Shown: positions 8,741 to 17,400, counted from the stretch's first letter. The stretch: 21,997 nucleotides of DNA from Chara braunii (GCA_003427395.1 BFEA01000163.1:1664674-1686670), one strand, 5' to 3'. Notes: generated by a model from the letters alone, not told the origin. Numbers and translations: made by a program.

Positions 8741-9284
8741 GAAAAAAGATGGGGGAAAAAAAACGAGTTCTTACGTGCCTGGGGGAACTTGGGGTGGCTG
8801 GATGCATGTCTGTGCCCAGTATAGCCCAGAGTAAAAACTTATTATAAGAAGGGAATTTTCACAAGATGAACACTGGCAAACCACTTGGAACCAGGGCATA
8901 CTGAAACTAGCACTTTCCAAAATGCATCTGACTGCAATTACGGCCAGACCTGATGAATATGACTGCAATTGCGACCGGAGCTTTGTAGAAAAAGTCCTAG
9001 TGTGAGCAAGGCCCTCAGTTTTGCAAAGGAGGCACATTGTTGTTGAGAGGCCTTCGGTGTATCTGAAAAAAAGAAAAGAAAAACGATCCTCAGAAGAATC
9101 ATCTGTAAAGATACTATTTAAAGGGAATAGCTTCCCCACGAGTCGGCGAAACTGACCAAACAGTCTGTCACAGCCCCTCGTTTGTTGTCCTGTTCTCCCT
9201 CTCTGCCTACAGTTTACCGGGCAGTTCTCTACAACAATATATATATTGTCACATAACTATGAACTAAAAGAGCGCAATTTGCGA
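8741..9284. other. Noncoding DNA, no gene supported
   Basis: Sequence between two repeat copies. One minus-strand frame of 122 codons covers most of it, with a splice-acceptor-like TTTTTTTCAG near 9064-9073, but its translation resembles no family I recognise. An ACAATATATATATTGT palindrome lies near 9234-9249. Confidence 0.35.
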
Positions 9285-9770
9285 AACAAACCTAGGCTGT
9301 TTTCCTGGGCGCCCAGGCACCCAACTTCTGCCCGGGTACACACCCGGGTGCCCGGCCGGGCATGACCCCCGGGCAGGGTTCCGGGCAGCCCCAGCGCCCA
9401 AAAAAAAAAAAAAAAAAACTCAAAAAATCGGGAAAAACAATATGTTGTGTAGGATTGAAATGCAAATCACTTTTGGCTGAGGGTCACATTATAATTCCTC
9501 ACAGAATCGGAGATAAAAAAGAAAATAACAGAATCACACAAAGGCACCCCCCTTTAGACCCCTTTAGCCCCTTTAAAACCAATTTATACCCCCCTCCCCC
9601 CCACTTGACAGCCAACTCGCAAAAAACGCAATGAGCCCGGATTTGGAGTCCTCTGGGAGAGCGCAGAAAACCAAAAACTGAAAAAAAAAAAAAAATCCCG
9701 GGCGTCAGACCCCCCCGGGCGTGACCCAGCCGGGCAGGACCGGCCGGGCGTGAGAATCTTCCTAGAAACA
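9285..9770. repeat. Dispersed repeat, copy 2, with CCCGGG-rich ends
   Basis: Second copy of the repeat at 8305-8740. Its left part (9303-9395) and right part (9695-9755) are very rich in CCCGGG, GCCCGG and CCGGCC motifs, so each can form strong hairpins. Between them lie A18 (9401-9418) and a conserved AAGGCACCCCCCTTT block. GAAACAAAC is found at both edges (about 9283 and 9764), but copy 1 also has ACAAAC at its left edge, so this is not clearly a target duplication. Confidence 0.6.
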
Positions 9771-9815
9771 AACGGCAAAAAAAATAAATAAATAAAAAAC
9801 AAGACAAACATGAAG

Positions 9816-9873
9816 GGCACAGTGAAACCATTCATTTTACTCATTCTTCTTTTGACTCCCCTTTCACTGTGCC
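9816..9873 (-). other. 12-bp perfect hairpin downstream of the RING frame
   Basis: GGCACAGTGAAA (9816-9827) and TTTCACTGTGCC (9862-9873) are perfect complements with a 34-nt loop. It lies about 230 bp past the stop of the RING frame, where a 3' UTR or element terminus would be. Function unknown. Confidence 0.55.
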
Positions 9874-10102
9874 TCTCACGTTCAAGGCTCGCCACGTTGA
9901 TGAAGTTGAGCGCGAGCTGCCCCCATCCCCGTGTGCCACAACAGCCCACTTGTACACTGTGAGAAAGAGGCAGAGTGAAGGGGGAGGGGATAAACACAGG
10001 AAGGAGAGATGGAGAGCAGACAAACAAAGAACGATAAAGGGAAAGTAAGGGAAAGTATGGAGTGTGGAGTGAAGATGAAGGCAAAAGAGGATAAGAAAAG
10101 GC

Positions 10103-10522
10103 TCAAGAATGAGTCTGTCCTTGACGACAGAGAGGACATACATTGTAAGGATGACGTGGATGAACACATGGAAGACCTAGCTGAGCATTCTCAGGGCAAC
10201 AATTGCCACGACGGGTGGCATTGAGCATGCCCGCCACACACCCCCGACAAATGGCATGTCGATTGCAGGCCAAAATGAAAGAAGAACGGTCACCACAAAA
10301 GAGCATGCATTCAGTATAGCGCCCATGGCCGCAAAATGGACATATATTGTCCGGATGCGGAGGGTGCCTGCAGTCAGGAACGGTGCGACAGTCCTCTGCA
10401 CACATGGATGCAGAAACCATGTCATTGCAGTGATTGTGACAGAGACGATGGCGGCTACAGCCAAATGTAACAGTGTTTGTGGTTGTGCAAAGGAGAAGGT
10501 CGCAGAGTGTTGGTACATTGTC
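10103..10522 (-). pseudogene. Tandem RING-like zinc-finger module
   Basis: In the same frame as the Josephin-like ORF immediately upstream, separated from it only by a TAA at 10523-10525, and ending at a stop at 10103-10105. The 139 codons hold two related cysteine/histidine modules. Module 1 has C-x4-C, nine residues, then C-SRH-RLC-HNHC, and ends CRHPPHPDNICPFC. Module 2 has C-x3-C, nine residues, then C-NRH-AIC-RGC, and ends CVHPRHPYNVCPLC. The pattern C..C / C-x2-H-x2-C-x2-C / CP-x-C resembles RING-HC fingers of E3 ubiquitin ligases; the spacing before the histidine (x2 rather than x1) is unusual. The two modules look like an internal duplication. Either the TAA is a nonsense mutation in one long protein, or the product is made by readthrough or from a separate start (ATG at 10420, after module 1 has begun). 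Other zinc-binding folds are possible. Confidence 0.6.
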
Positions 10523-11158
10523 TTACTGCAGCACGGGGCCAGAGGAATGATCTTCGACATAAAAGAGATTGCGGACGGTTTGTTGTGGCAAGAAAACAGC
10601 ATCATTTTGTAAGAAATCAGTGACATCAATCATGGCATGGACCATGGTGCCGTTGTCCCACAGCTCCCAGTGGTCAGAGGCATGTACAATGGCCATGTAA
10701 TGGCCAGGGCCGTGCACAATGCAGGCAGAGATGTGGGNTGGAGNATTAAACCACTCACCTGCTCGAGCATTGCGTAGTTCAAGTTGACGGTCCCTCATTG
10801 CTACTTGTAGGACAGCAATGGTAAAGCCTCCTTCACTGGTATAATTACAATCCTCTAGCTGTCGTTGGGGAAGATCAGCATCAAGCTGAAGGGCGATTGC
10901 AAGGAAGTCTGATGGTGTATAAAACGGGCGATGGAGAATGTGAAGACAAATATTAGTTGCTGTCAGACCACAGAGATCGGTGAGGTTCTCAGGCTGGTTT
11001 GTTGGATAATGGCCAACAATTTGCAAATCACCCAGATGGTGTTGCAAACCCAAACTGTGTTGGTTTGTTTGCTGGTCAGTCATTTGCAGATCACCCGTGT
11101 GGTCTGCGTGTGGTGGAGCACAAAATTGTGGTTCATCTGAACAATGCTGGTCAGCCAT
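10523..11158 (-). CDS. Josephin-like cysteine protease (putative DUB)
   Basis: 211 codons from an ATG at 11158 in good context (A at -3, G at +4). Residues 1-60 are Gln/His-rich and of low complexity. Residues 61-202 resemble a Josephin deubiquitinase domain: LCGLTATNICLHIL with candidate nucleophile Cys63, then FYTPSDFLAIALQLD, a GGFTIAVLQVAM helix, GHYMAIVH with candidate His153, and WELWDNG with Asp168/Asn169. The His to Asp spacing of 15 equals that of His119 to Asn134 in ataxin-3, and the order of elements is the same. Josephin enzymes remove or trim ubiquitin; whether this one is active cannot be told. Two N bases (10738, 10744) leave two codons undefined. It lies on the same strand as, and downstream of, the split reverse-transcriptase gene. 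An Ulp- or OTU-like fold is the main alternative, but no OTU D-G-x-C motif is present. Confidence 0.55.
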   Translation of the reverse strand: MADQHCSDEPQFCAPPHADHTGDLQMTDQQTNQHSLGLQHHLGDLQIVGHYPTNQPENLTDLCGLTATNICLHILHRPFYTPSDFLAIALQLDADLPQRQLEDCNYTSEGGFTIAVLQVAMRDRQLELRNARAGEWFNXPXHISACIVHGPGHYMAIVHASDHWELWDNGTMVHAMIDVTDFLQNDAVFLPQQTVRNLFYVEDHSSGPVLQ

Positions 11159-11193
11159 TTTCTGCTCCCCACCAATAGATGGAGCGCCCCCGG

Positions 11194-11235
11194 GGGAGAT
11201 AGAGGTGTTTGCTCGTATCAGCGCCCCTATCTCCC
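11194..11235. other. Inverted repeat just upstream of the Josephin ORF
   Basis: GGGAGATAG (11194-11202) pairs with CTATCTCCC (11227-11235). The arms extend to 12 bp with one mismatch, and the loop is about 20 nt. AGCGCCCC is directly repeated beside each arm. It lies 36 bp before the start codon on the minus strand, so it would be in the 5' leader or between two genes. Confidence 0.5.
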
Positions 11236-11734
11236 ATACAGGCTGTTTTTTAAAATAAAAAAAAAATAAAAAAGACCCCCCATGTGGTCTACGCCTTGTG
11301 GGGTCAACTGCAATCCGGGCAGATCGTGTTCCAATCCCTCAACGTTTAGGGCTGCATCCTGAGAAGGGACTGTACCTGGAGTCGGGAGTGTACTCTGGGC
11401 AGCGGCTGCATCCTGAGTACGGACTGGTGGCTGCCTGCATGCAGCTGGACTGTCTGCAGGAGGCATAGGAGCGGATATTGCCATTTGAAACAAAGGAACC
11501 GCAACAACCTACGGAGGAGGCACAGAGAGAATCGGGCTAGACAAAGAAACAGGTTGCTGATCCCCGGACAAGTGACGATGTCGCAGATGTCGTCGGTGAT
11601 ACACAACAAGAGGAGTAGTGGTGTTGCAAACAGAAGCTGAACTTGTACCTAGCAACGCAGGTGGAACAATGGGAACAATGGAAACTGGAGAGTCAGTTCG
11701 CAAGCGAGACCGTGGTGAGGAGGAACGCAGCCGT
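11236..11734 (-). other. Low-complexity Pro/Ser/Arg-rich spacer
   Basis: Between the stop at 11735 of the reverse-transcriptase tail and the Josephin gene. One minus-strand phase is open over most of the stretch with a single stop near 11509 (RSSSPRSR, PAACRQPPVRTQD and similar). Composition is biased and no domain is recognisable; in particular I see no GIY-YIG endonuclease motif. It could be a degenerate C-terminal extension or plain spacer. Confidence 0.35.
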
Positions 11735-12089
11735 CTACAGCCAAGCACAGACAAAGATGAGAGGGGGGTGCATTGGGCAAGATCTCGGAGCAAAGGACGT
11801 GATCGTCAGAGAGATTGCAATGTTCTTTGCATTGGATTTGCAGAACAGGAAGTTGTAGCAGTAAAAACTAAAGTAGGGTGAATTTACAGTTAGGGAAACT
11901 TCTGTACTGAAAACTGCAGCAGTGGAAACCACGGCAGTAGAAACTGCAGCAACAAAAACTGGAGCGATGGAAACTGAAGCAATGGAAACTGCAGCAGTGG
12001 ACACTGCAGCAGTGGAAACCGCAACAGTGGACACTGCAGTAACGGAAACTGGAGCTGTGGAAACTGCAGCAGTGGAAACCGCAACAGTG
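11735..12089 (-). pseudogene. C-terminal repeat tail of the split RT gene
   Basis: On the minus strand this frame encodes about a dozen imperfect V-S-T-A-A pentapeptides from a 15-bp minisatellite (unit like ACTGCAGCAGTGGAA on the plus strand), then a short unique tail and a stop at 11735-11737. The LTR element at 12090-18684 interrupts it. Leaving out the element and one target duplication (6599 bp) puts it in phase with the frame at 18685-19017, so both parts belonged to one reading frame before insertion. The repeat resembles a Ser/Thr/Ala/Val-rich flexible linker; function unknown. Confidence 0.65.
12086..12089. repeat. LTR element target-site duplication, left
   Basis: AGTG directly before the left LTR (TGTAATG...); the same AGTG follows the right LTR at 18685-18688. 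In the uninterrupted minisatellite the sequence CAACAGTGGACACTGCAG also occurs (12022-12039), which confirms the reconstructed empty site. Confidence 0.75.
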
Positions 12090-13346
12090 TGTAATGAAGC
12101 CTGCAGATTCTCAGTGGACTGTACATTGGGCCGAGGGCGAAGCTCGAGGCTTGCCTCGGTCGGGTCGCGTCTTAGGTTAGATTCGTAATTTTGTTTGACT
12201 GAGGGCTAACCACGACAACTAACTGTGAGGAAATTCGTGAGGGACATATCTGCAAATTTGGGAAAATACAGGCCCGTACTAACTGAATTTCGTACAGCTA
12301 CCCTAACTGCGAATAGTAGACCCGGGCTACCCCTAGGACAGACAGGCCCTAAGGGTCTAAGTTGATAGACGATCCTATAGCCTATAGTCGGGGTTGGGAG
12401 AGGCCCTAGAGGCTGAAACAGAAACAGTACCGGTTGGTCAGTCAGTCCGGTCTAGGTCGAGTCTAGGCTAGAGTAGACTATAGATAGGTTAGGCACATCG
12501 GTTCAAGGCTTTTGGCAGTTGGTACATAGTACATCGCTGTTGTGCAACGCGTGAACTGGAAGTGGTGACAACTCAGCGTTGAGGGAGACGGACATAGCCA
12601 GACCTTCGAAGCGCCAGCCATAGCTGGGCCCTTCGTTGTACTCTGTCAGCACGCGGGGCTGTACAAAGGTCTGGGTTATTGAGGTCTCCTGGAGGCGAGG
12701 GAAGTTGGTGCCCTGCTGGACCCTCCTCCGGAGTGGGGTTCCAGGGTAGTGGCCCTGCAGCAGCATCTTCCTCAGAGATCATCTAGTCAGGAGGGGTGGC
12801 GTTGCTGCAGACTTCCACCCAGGAAGTCTTTCGACACTTCGTCATCATCAGATATTGTGGCGCTGGTCTTCTCCTTCATCCTCTGAGTGGCGCTTCGCCT
12901 CAGAGACCTGTTTCAGGGTGGCGCTTCCCTTTGGAGGTTGTATCTGGGTGGCGCTTGATGTTTCAGGGACTCAGGGGTAGTGATAGCGGTTCATCAGGGT
13001 TGGGGAGTGAAGCGCTGCTCATCTCTGAGCAGCGCATCATAGTTCTGAAGTTATTCTGACAATTCGAGAATCAATGTTGATACTGGGTTCAGACTATCAT
13101 TGCTTCATTGTTTATTGGATGCGATCGACTTTCCTTTTTGACTGGTTGTGAGGATTGAGTGGAGTGAATTGCACCTTCAGTGTACCCTGTCATATCGCAT
13201 GGTCAAGTCTTCCACTGTGTTTATCTCTCCCTCTGCGGTGTGATACTCCTATCCTCTCCCCTTCCTTCTGTGTATGTATGGGCATACCTGGGAGTCTATG
13301 TGAGTGAGTGTTGGTCTTCAGGCAACAAACAACCAAAATCATAACA
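12090..13346 (+). repeat. Left (5') LTR
   Basis: 1257 bp, starting TGTAATGAAGCCTGCAG and ending AAAATCATAACA. It matches 17401-18684 over its whole length. Candidate core-promoter sequence is the TATAG-rich part at about 12375-12490 (CTATAGCCTATAG, GACTATAGATAGG). GTGGCGCTT-like motifs recur in its 3' third. The short frames inside it, such as the minus-strand one at 12503-12766, are not genes. Confidence 0.9.
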
Positions 13347-13348
13347 GT

Positions 13349-13360
13349 TGGTATCGGAGC
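13349..13360 (+). other. Primer-binding site (initiator Met tRNA)
   Basis: TGGTATCGGAGC begins 2 nt after the left LTR. It differs by one base from the TGGTATCAGAGC typical of plant LTR elements primed by initiator methionine tRNA. This is where minus-strand DNA synthesis would start. Confidence 0.85.
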
Positions 13361-14753
13361 GATTGGATCCAGACTCTGGAGCGATTGATGAGTTGGAGCA
13401 ACCATCATCATCTGGCGAGATACTGGAGTTGAGTTTCATAGCGATTCATCATCTTCAGGGTTGTTGTCAGTAAGGGTGGTGGTAGTGAGTGTGTGGCGAG
13501 AAGAATTGGGCAGAGTGACTCTCTCCTGCCTAGGGTTGTGCAGGAGAGGTTGGCGATTGATGCTCAGAGGCCTGGGAGGCTCTGGGGGGCTAATTTTAGC
13601 CTGGCGATTCATCTATAGACCGGCGATTGGCAAAGAAGTGATCCCAGGAGGTTGCAATTTTGGAATTGGGTCAGGATCCCCGATTTCCAAGCAGCGCAGT
13701 ACAGGGTGATGTGGCGCTGCACTGAGTTTGTCAGCACCTGGGAGTCCAAATTCATTGAATCTATCAGTTGGGGGTGAAGCGCCTCAGGGTAATCTGGGAA
13801 CATTGGGAATCAACAGGAGATGAAAGTGGCGAGATAGGGTTGACTAGTCAGCCATAACTCAAGTGTGTTCCTTACTATACCCTGAGTGGCGATTCTGGGT
13901 CTATTTTAAGAATAGCGAAATATGGTATGTCAGGGTGTTGACAGTTGAAAATTGATATTCGACTGTGGGACAACCATATCCGATTTCCCCTACCTCTCAC
14001 CTTTGACTTCTACTAGCCTGGCTCAAATTTCATCTGTGACTGCTTTACAGCATTGTGATTCATACTGTGTAGTAAATTGGTGTGTTCAAGGTCTTATTGT
14101 CACTGATAATGCAAAATTGAATTATGCGCTGCCATACCTGAAGCTTGGCTAGAGTAGGGTCAGTCATAACTTAAATTTTGTGCGTCAGAAGTCAATCCTG
14201 CCAGTCCCTGGTAAATCGCAATTTAGTATACAGTCAGTGTCTGAAATCGCACCGTGTAATTTGATGTTCTGAGTCAGTTACAGTGATTATTGTAATTCGC
14301 CATACCCAGGGTATGGCATACAGGGTCATACAGTGGTGAAGTCTATAGGGTAGGTCTAAAAATAGGATCCCCTGTCAATCGTTGCACCTTGGTCATTAGT
14401 GGATACCTGCTTATCACTAATAAGTCACTCTGTCGAAATTCTAATCACTGCTAAACAGTCCAGGACTAATTCCTGCAACTTATTGACGCAGGATTTGCAA
14501 TTATTGCATGCAATTGTTGTGTCAAGGCAGAGATTCGAAAATCGTGAAATTGGTTTTTGCTGAGTTTACTCTTAACTGACCCTGACCCTCAAGTGGTCTG
14601 CAGAGACTGAGCACTCACTTGCTCAGACTAACCAACTTCCCCTCTTCAGCCAGGTGATAGCAATTGAGTAAGTACTGAAGGGAAAACTCAATTCTTATTA
14701 CCTCTTGTTTGTCTTCTGTTTATTTAATTTATTTATTTTTTTGAATTGTGGTG
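13361..14753 (+). other. Untranslated leader with GCGATT motifs
   Basis: About 1.4 kb between the primer-binding site and gag. No protein-coding content supported. GCGATT occurs seven times between 13359 and 13894 (13359, 13381, 13441, 13553, 13604, 13623, 13889), often within GGCGATTCATC or GCGATTGATG. Packaging or dimerisation signals would be expected in this leader, but none can be assigned. Confidence 0.5.
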
Positions 14754-16229
14754 ATGGCGGAGACTGGGAAGGGAGAGGCTTCTGAGGTGAAGCCTCAGAT
14801 TTCGCTTGACCCTTTAGAGGTTGAACTGCAGGCCCAGGAGGAGAAACTCCGCCAGCAGGCCCAGGCAGTTGAGTCCCTAAAGGCTGAGTTGAAGAAGAAA
14901 GAAGAAGCATCTCAAAAGGAGGCCAAGAGAAAGTTGCTAATTGCAGATATGGAGAAGATCAGGACAAGTGGTAGTTCCAGTCAGTACAACAAGGACATGG
15001 TTGAATTCATCCTTCTGCAGGATGATATTCACCGTTCTTATTTTACTAACTTGGACGACAGGATTACCAGTCTGGAGAGCAGCCAGTCAAATTTTTCAAA
15101 GACGTTGGATGACATCTTCTCCAAACTGGATCAGATCTTTACTTATTTAAAGATCCCCACCACTCTGACAGTTCCTCCATCTCCTGGACCTTCACAAGGA
15201 AGACCTTCATCGCCCCCACAATCCAGGCACACATCTCCTCCCTCTACACCCAAGTCAACAACCGCCTCACATCCCTCAGCTCGTTTTGACATGCAGCGTC
15301 CCAAGCTGACCCCTCCACCTATGTTCTCTAGTGAGGACCCTAAGGTGGATGTTGCAGATTGGGTAACTGCACAACAAACCTACCTGAGTGGGTTGAAGTG
15401 TGATGAGGATGTGAAGGTGGGTGCCATCCTGGCTCGCTTGGCAAGGACTGCACTAAAATGGTGCACTTCTACATCCAGCAAGCATGGGATGGAAATGTCT
15501 GATTGGGCGCTGAGGCTGGGGGTGGCTGGATTTCTGCAGGCACTGCAGGACCAGTTTGCAGACAAGGAGCAGGCCAAAAAAGCAGCAGACAAAATTTTGT
15601 GTCTGGGCCAGAAAAAGTTTGATGGCTCCTTGTCCAAATTGTACTCCACCTTTGAGAGTCTCACATCGACTCCTGGGTTGGAAATGAGTGAGCAGGATCT
15701 GCTCATTCATTTCCTCAGGGCAGCGCCTGAGCAATTCCAGCTAGCCTCGTTCTCTCAGGGTCACAATGATTGGCGGTCCTTTGGCAGAGCAGCCCTGGAA
15801 TTGGAGTTCAAACTCCATGTCCGGGAGGCACCTTCTAAAGGAAGGAAGGGACCCTCCTCAAAGGGGCGAAGAAGGAGGAAGGGTGCCTTGTTTGCTGCTG
15901 CAGCTTCAGGCTCAGATAGTGATACAGCATCCCAGGGTGGGACTCCTTCACCTGGGACTGCCTCATCATTTGCTGCAGATTCTGTTGTTCTTGCCCTGGC
16001 TGATGCTTTGATGGGCTTAACTAAGGGCAAGGCCCCAACCCAGAAAGCACCAACCAGCAGCAACGGGAAAGGTAAGGGACGTGCCTCTTCCCCTGGTGCC
16101 CAAAGAGTACCTCTACCACGTGACGTCCGCTGGCCAGTTGACACCCTTGATCCTTCACCTTCCCCTGACATGCACTCAGGATCCAGGAGGGGGTATGGAG
16201 GAAGAGAAAGAATAAGGGTGTTTGCCTGA
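14754..16229 (+). CDS. Gag polyprotein of the LTR element
   Basis: 491 codons from ATG 14754, without internal stops. Residues about 20-70 form a charged coiled coil (EEKLRQQAQAVESLKAELKK). Residues 90-140 form a second helical stretch (FTNLDDRITSLESS). Residues 140-185 are a Pro/Ser-rich linker. About 185-345 is a retrotransposon-gag capsid domain with PPPMFSSEDPKVDVADWV, LARTALKWC, FLQALQDQFAD and LSKLYSTFESL. The C terminus is basic and low complexity (GRKGPSSKGRRRRKG). Gag would assemble the virus-like particle that packages element RNA. The frame stops at TGA 16227-16229, just as a zinc knuckle begins in the -1 frame. An intact gag in an old element suggests it mattered for mobility of the family. 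Confidence 0.85.
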   Translation: MAETGKGEASEVKPQISLDPLEVELQAQEEKLRQQAQAVESLKAELKKKEEASQKEAKRKLLIADMEKIRTSGSSSQYNKDMVEFILLQDDIHRSYFTNLDDRITSLESSQSNFSKTLDDIFSKLDQIFTYLKIPTTLTVPPSPGPSQGRPSSPPQSRHTSPPSTPKSTTASHPSARFDMQRPKLTPPPMFSSEDPKVDVADWVTAQQTYLSGLKCDEDVKVGAILARLARTALKWCTSTSSKHGMEMSDWALRLGVAGFLQALQDQFADKEQAKKAADKILCLGQKKFDGSLSKLYSTFESLTSTPGLEMSEQDLLIHFLRAAPEQFQLASFSQGHNDWRSFGRAALELEFKLHVREAPSKGRKGPSSKGRRRRKGALFAAAASGSDSDTASQGGTPSPGTASSFAADSVVLALADALMGLTKGKAPTQKAPTSSNGKGKGRASSPGAQRVPLPRDVRWPVDTLDPSPSPDMHSGSRRGYGGRERIRVFA

Positions 16230-16297
16230 GATGCGAGGGGGACCACTATCGGAAGGATTGTCCCCATATGCCTCACAGGCCTTCAGACTCGAACTAG
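16169..16297 (+). pseudogene. Nucleocapsid zinc knuckle in the -1 frame
   Basis: In the frame -1 to gag, open from 16169 to the TAG at 16295-16297, the peptide RKRKNKG leads into CLRCEGDHYRKDC (codons 16223-16261). That is C-x2-C-x3-H-x4-C, one residue shorter than the usual CCHC knuckle (x4). The first Cys codon overlaps the end of gag and the basic lead-in matches a nucleocapsid, so it was probably fused to gag, either by ribosomal -1 frameshifting or before an indel in this copy. No clear X-XXY-YYZ slippery heptamer was seen, which favours a mutation. Confidence 0.65.
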
Positions 16298-17388
16298 AGA
16301 GAGAGAGGTGGAGTTTGCAACTCCTTCCACCAATGTGGATTCCTCTTCTGCTGAAGTTGAATCTTCACCCTCTCTAGCTGGTTCATTTAGGAGTTGCCGC
16401 ATCAGGGTCCTTCACGTAGGAGGACACTGATTTGTAGCAGGCCTAGGGATGGCACAAATAAGGGCCGCAGCCCCTTTTACTTGTGACTGGACTTCTCTAA
16501 GGAGACGTTTCCTACTTCCCTGGACAAACGTATTTGTGTTGCGCTGTCAGAATTTGCTGATTCAAATTCTGGCCATACTCAACGTCCTGACCAGTGTTAG
16601 CTGCTGATTTGGCAAAGTTTCCCTCGTCTTGACGCTGAGTGGTGTGAGCCATTGCTCCATGCTTTTAGCATCCTGCCCCTGACTCCTTGTCTGTTAGACA
16701 AGTTGAGTCCCAGCGTGACTGACACTAACAACCTGGGTGTTTATGTCTTTATGCTCCGCCATGCTGAGGTTGCTTGTTTTACTCGCAATCTCTTATTGCA
16801 GTCCTTCAGTCTAAAACAATAATTGTAGTTGAGAGTTATGGGCTCCAATATACCACTCTATTGATCGACTGCATTTGGTTCCATGTCTACTTGGGGTGAA
16901 TACCCGGACTGACGACTATAGCTCAACATCTACGTAGCTCAACTTTTCAGCATGGTTGACTGCACTTTAGTCGGGTGCCAATTCTTACTGTGGTCATTTG
17001 ACGCAATCGAGACCGGCTGACACTCTGAAATCTCCTTCTCCTGACATCACTGTTTACAGTGCTGGTCATGAGTATAGGAGACCGGATTGCAATAATAGGG
17101 CGTCGCCTACGGAACCTCAACTTTTCGGAAGTGGTCAATTGCGCGACAGTCAAGGACCAGGTCCTACCCTCGTTTCTTGATGCAGTCGAGACCAGCTGAC
17201 ACTTTGAGGTTACCTCCTCCTGACCTTGCTGTTTGCAGCAGTGATCATGGGCATCGGTTACCCCGCGAGTCTCTCGGGTTCTCCTCTTCAGGCAAGAGCT
17301 ACACCCACTTCGTCTACTGGTTCATTACCAGGAAATGAAGTATGGGTGTGGAGGTCCACTCTCTCCGGGGGGGGTAAGCTCTCCCCGG
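16298..17388 (+). other. Interior without pol; imperfect direct repeats
   Basis: About 1.1 kb with no supported reading frame and no recognisable protease, RT or integrase motif. A segment of about 85 bp at 17000-17085 (GACGCAATCGAGACCGGCTG and onward) is repeated with mismatches at 17179-17264 (GATGCAGTCGAGACCAGCTG), 180 bp apart. This may be degenerate pol remnant or captured sequence. Confidence 0.5.
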
Positions 17389-17400
17389 GCGGGGTAAGTA
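17389..17400 (+). other. Probable polypurine tract
   Basis: The purine-rich GGGGTAAGTA directly before the right LTR is a plausible primer site for plus-strand synthesis. A similar CGGGGGGGGTAAG lies about 25 bp upstream (about 17367-17379), each copy following CTCTCC. The tract is short and contains T, so this is positional evidence mainly. Confidence 0.45.

Noticed and set aside
8950-8956. CTGATGA as a hammerhead ribozyme core; also on the minus strand of the LTRs near 12845
   Set aside because: No GAAA core element or stem pairing at the required spacing was found.
8771-9139. 122-codon minus-strand frame with an acceptor-like TTTCAG, considered as an upstream DXR exon
   Set aside because: A weak resemblance of LAVIAVR to part of DXR is not backed by the conserved flanking residues or a matching donor site.
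9283-9772. GAAACAAAC at both edges of repeat copy 2 as a 9-bp target duplication
   Set aside because: The left ACAAAC is shared with repeat copy 1 and so seems to be part of the repeat rather than flanking DNA.
9584-10169. Leu/Ser/Phe-rich minus-strand frames after the RING stop
   Set aside because: Low-complexity composition from purine-rich plus-strand DNA, several overlapping phases, no domain.
10177-10629. 150-codon minus-strand frame overlapping the RING modules
   Set aside because: It is in a different phase from the Josephin/RING frame and lacks the Cys/His spacing that the other phase shows twice.
11880-12089. Regular short repeats considered as a CRISPR-like array
   Set aside because: The units are contiguous 15-bp coding minisatellite repeats without spacers, in a eukaryotic genome.
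15761-16276. 171-codon minus-strand frame opposite gag
   Set aside because: It overlaps the coding gag frame completely and its translation has no recognisable domain; it is an antisense shadow.
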